Source of the DNA: Rhodamnia argentea
Taxonomy: Eukaryota; Streptophyta; Magnoliopsida; Myrtales; Myrtaceae
DNA length: 64,000 bases
Assembly: GCF_020921035.1 (NCBI RefSeq)
Contig: NC_063154.1
Location: forward strand, 5,208,001 to 5,272,000
Direction: 5' to 3'
Part shown: piece by piece, positions 61,522-64,000 of the stretch
Position numbering within the stretch: the stretch's first letter is position 1
How the letters are laid out: every line of letters starts with the position of its first letter
Notes under the pieces: model-generated
The model's database searches: none
Told to the model about the DNA's origin: nothing
Seen by the model: only the letters and a program-made list of their open reading frames with translations
Program-made: the position numbers and the translations under genes

Positions 61522-63019
61522 TAAGCATACAAGAAATAGTGGCCGCTAGATTACCATTAAAGAAAAATGGAGAAATCAATTAGGCATAGTCCTCAAATTC
61601 TTATAGTGAAATGGCTTTGATTATTTCGAAATCGATCTTGCTTTCACCTGCTAATTATCCAGATATTACTGATCATGATGGTAGATTGATAGTACTCCCT
61701 TTTGCAAGAGAAATAATTATTCTCCTAATTAAGCAGTGGTCGACCTCTCTTTGCTTATTCCGCGAATTGATGATCCTCGTAATCCTAGATTTGCACCCAA
61801 GATCCGTACTATCCGGCAATTAGACGTTGTTTCGACAATGGAGTGTGCTAAGCATATGTCTTCATTGCAAGCTATGTGGCCGCAGCTGGGGGTGTCAACG
61901 GTTGAGTTCGACTCGGATCGCTACCGGTACACGGTTCGACGCCGACATGAAGGATATGTAAATTTTACTTGCGGCCCGACCCGTAAAGAACCTGTATAGG
62001 AAAAAAGTACTCGGGTTGACTCTTTTTTATTTTATCCTTTTAGACTGAGTAGCTATCCTTGATTGTCTCGATCCATGACTCAGATACAATGATTTTATTG
62101 AAGAGCAACTCTGTCAAGTTTATTCACTAATTATCATCATACATGGCAAGGTTTTAAATAGGTCAAGTTTTGTCAAATATCTCAATAATAATAGCGGCTT
62201 CGCACGTGGTTAGGATCCGTAGATCGATTAGTTTCCCATCGACACATTGGAGGGACGGAAAATGATTTCTCGAAGATAGTTTTTCTTCGAACAATTGGAC
62301 TGTTGATCGGATATCATCAACTCGAATCATTTCACACATAGGACTCACATGACCAAAGTCTTAGATTGAAAACTGCCAATTGCCCTCATCTCGTGGATGT
62401 CAAGTTCAACTATGGCAAGCTCTTCAAAGATTGGCGAGGACCGCCAAAAAAAAAAAAAAAGATCTCAAGAGATTGTCCACAAAATGCATGTTGAATTGAA
62501 GGGGATGCTATTGTAATTCGCATGCTCGGACCTAGTCATGTCTTTAAAAAGCTTAACGAAGAGCTGGAAGCTAGGCTTTCGTAAGTATTTCCGATATTTC
62601 CCTCCTACCAGAAAAAGCGAAAATAATTTGATAGAAATTGGGAGGCTCGAGAGCCAGCCTCGGATCGACATAAATAATTCTTGAGGTTTACAGCCCGCTC
62701 CATTGGGCGACAAGCAAAAATAGCCTCAAATTGCAATGATATCTGAGTACTTCGTAACGAACAAAGCTATGTAGGAGTTACCCCAATTGTACATCGAATT
62801 GAAGTGGATGATGCTATTGTAGTTCGAATGCCGAAATTGCACGCGATGGCCAAGCCATGATGTAGACAAGCTAAGGGGGAAGCCGTGTCGAATTCGGGCA
62901 TGTCAACCTCGGTATTCGTCCGCAACCACAATTCTCCACTCACATCACTTTTCCCCTACCTGTTCCAAATTCAAATCTGACAAAGGCCTACCGCGATATA
63001 TGGCTGCATTCGAAATTAT
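61522..63019. other. Intergenic, no gene recognised
   Basis: Contains the last flank copy of the amplified MITE to about 61585, a poly-A run at 62446-62460, and a diverged direct repeat: 62490-62535 and 62782-62830 share gaattgaag-ggatg and atgctattgtaattcg. Minus-strand frames at 62163-62348 and 62465-62713 have no motif I can name. Confidence 0.45.
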
Positions 63020-63485
63020 TAGACCTGTCAAAATAAATTATAAATATTTTTCTTATTTTTATTTGATGAGTTGAATTATTATACGAATTAATTATATTCA
63101 GTAATAGGATCATAAATGGGTTAAATGATAAAGTCTAAAATAATATAAATGTTAAATAAGTCGATAACTTGCTTAGCCCAATTTATTTAATGATTCTTTC
63201 TTCGCTCTCTCTCTCTCTCTCTCATCCTAATTTGATATCGCGCTCGCTTGCTCTGCGCTCTTATCTCGATTTGAGTATGAGTTCTTCTAGATTTGATTAA
63301 ATATAAAAGTATTTCAATAATATGTGTCAGGTATGGATTGGATATGATTGGGAATATGTCGGGTATGGATCACTAAATTTATATTGCAGAGAAATGGGTC
63401 AAAACAGGGCTAAATTGATCAATTTGAATCGGGCCATTTAGGACATGACCCAAATCCGATCCGATCTATTTATTTAACAGGTCTA
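63020..63485. mobile_element. Possible hAT-like element
   Basis: Ends TAGACCTGTCAAAATAAA and, in reverse complement, TAGACCTGTTAAATAAATAG are inverted repeats. Subterminal DNA on the right is rich in cgggtc/gacccaaatccgatcc phrases. The 8-bp flanks do not match convincingly (4 of 8). A short (CT)n run is present at 63206-63222. Confidence 0.5.
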
Positions 63486-63563
63486 GCCATCACACACCGG
63501 TGAGTGACTTCGAGAACATATTGTTAGCACGAAACAACATTTCCTTCTCAATTCTCATAGTAT

Positions 63564-63975
63564 TAGGGGTGATCGGTTCCCCATCCGGTCTGATTCTCTT
63601 CAAAAATTGGAAATCGAATCGGTGGTCCCGACTTCTAATTTTTGAAATCGGATCTTGGACCAGCCACCTCGAGGATTGGGAATCGGACCGGACCGTTAGT
63701 CCGGGCGGTTCCAAACAATATAGGCTGTAACTTTGTTGAGTGGCTTCGGAAGGCAAGTATTGTTCTTTGTGGTACTGATGTCAGACTGGATGTGGGAGGT
63801 GACAAGGCATCGACCAGTGGAGTCGCAAAGTGGAAGAAGGAAAATTTCCCTTCTTTTTTCTTTTAACTTTTCTTCTGCTTTTTCTTCCGCCGCCCTTTAG
63901 AATCGGGAACTGAACCATCGATTCCAATCCGATCGGGGCAATCCCGATCCGAACGGTTCGATTTGCTCGCTCCTA
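63564..63975. mobile_element. Non-autonomous hAT-type element
   Basis: Ends TAGGGGTGATCGGTTCC and, in reverse complement, TAGGAGCGAGCAAATCGAACC. Flanks CATAGTAT (63556-63563) and CACAGTAC (63976-63983) match at 6 of 8, compatible with an aged 8-bp duplication. The body is made of ggttcc/ggaatcgg phrases like the element at 41889-42650. It has no coding capacity. Confidence 0.65.
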
Positions 63976-64000
63976 CACAGTACTTGACGTTCATAGCTGC

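Noticed and set aside
60842-61585. CRISPR-like array
   Set aside because: Only three long repeats that contain transposon termini; plant nuclear DNA and no short repeat-spacer structure.
61611-61999. Plus-strand frames of 70 and 87 codons
   Set aside because: No recognisable domain and no neighbouring exons; sequence around them is repetitive.
62163-62713. Possible leucine-rich or resistance-gene relic on the minus strand
   Set aside because: The short frames give no leucine-rich periodicity or other convincing motif.
63565-63975. Open frames of 74-88 codons at the right edge
   Set aside because: They fall within a hAT-type non-coding element and consist of its repeated phrases.

Overview
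The window is nuclear DNA from a dicot plant. Genes are split by many short GT-AG introns, intergenic DNA is AT-rich and full of small DNA transposons, and the encoded proteins belong to plant families (DUF789, DUF3531, DUF639, Gnk2). The GC-rich cores inside several of the small transposons resemble repeats I associate with woody rosids such as Myrtaceae, but that placement is a guess. No bacterial, organellar, viral or CRISPR features were seen.

Layout. 207-7484 (+): 3' part of a DUF789 gene with a 5.8 kb last intron. 8608-10355: three-level nest of transposons. 10623-13121 (-): DUF3531 plastid-type protein. 13361-13929: Mutator-type element. 15257-18872 (-): GH27 alpha-galactosidase in 15 exons, with a second, orphan or alternative first exon at 20809-21002. 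22235-25591 (-): transcription elongation factor SPT4. 26.3 kb: Gnk2-like fragment. 27116-29648 (-): mitochondrial import oxidoreductase MIA40. 30.0-33.4 kb: Mutator-type elements. 33556-41566 (+): DUF639 membrane protein. 41889-42650: hAT-type element. 42.7-47.5 kb: repeats only. 47507-56630 (+): S9A oligopeptidase B-like serine peptidase with an intact catalytic triad. 56983-58236 (-): two decayed Gnk2-type genes. 58.3-64 kb: transposons and duplicated flank, no intact gene.

The seven genes are unrelated housekeeping functions with separate promoters. Their order looks like an ancestral block: from memory, the DUF789, alpha-galactosidase, DUF3531 and SPT4 relatives lie close together on Arabidopsis chromosome 5 near At5g08360-At5g08565, and the DUF789, DUF639 and MIA40 relatives near At5g23380-At5g23395. 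This window appears to hold both sets on one unbroken segment. All exon boundaries given here were checked by hand for splice dinucleotides and reading phase; there is no transcript support.

I found no convincing new biological system. The best leads are the two phase-compatible first exons of the alpha-galactosidase, a recent 216-bp duplication that copies a splice acceptor of MIA40, the nested transposons, and a Mutator-type element carrying about 320 bp of extra DNA.
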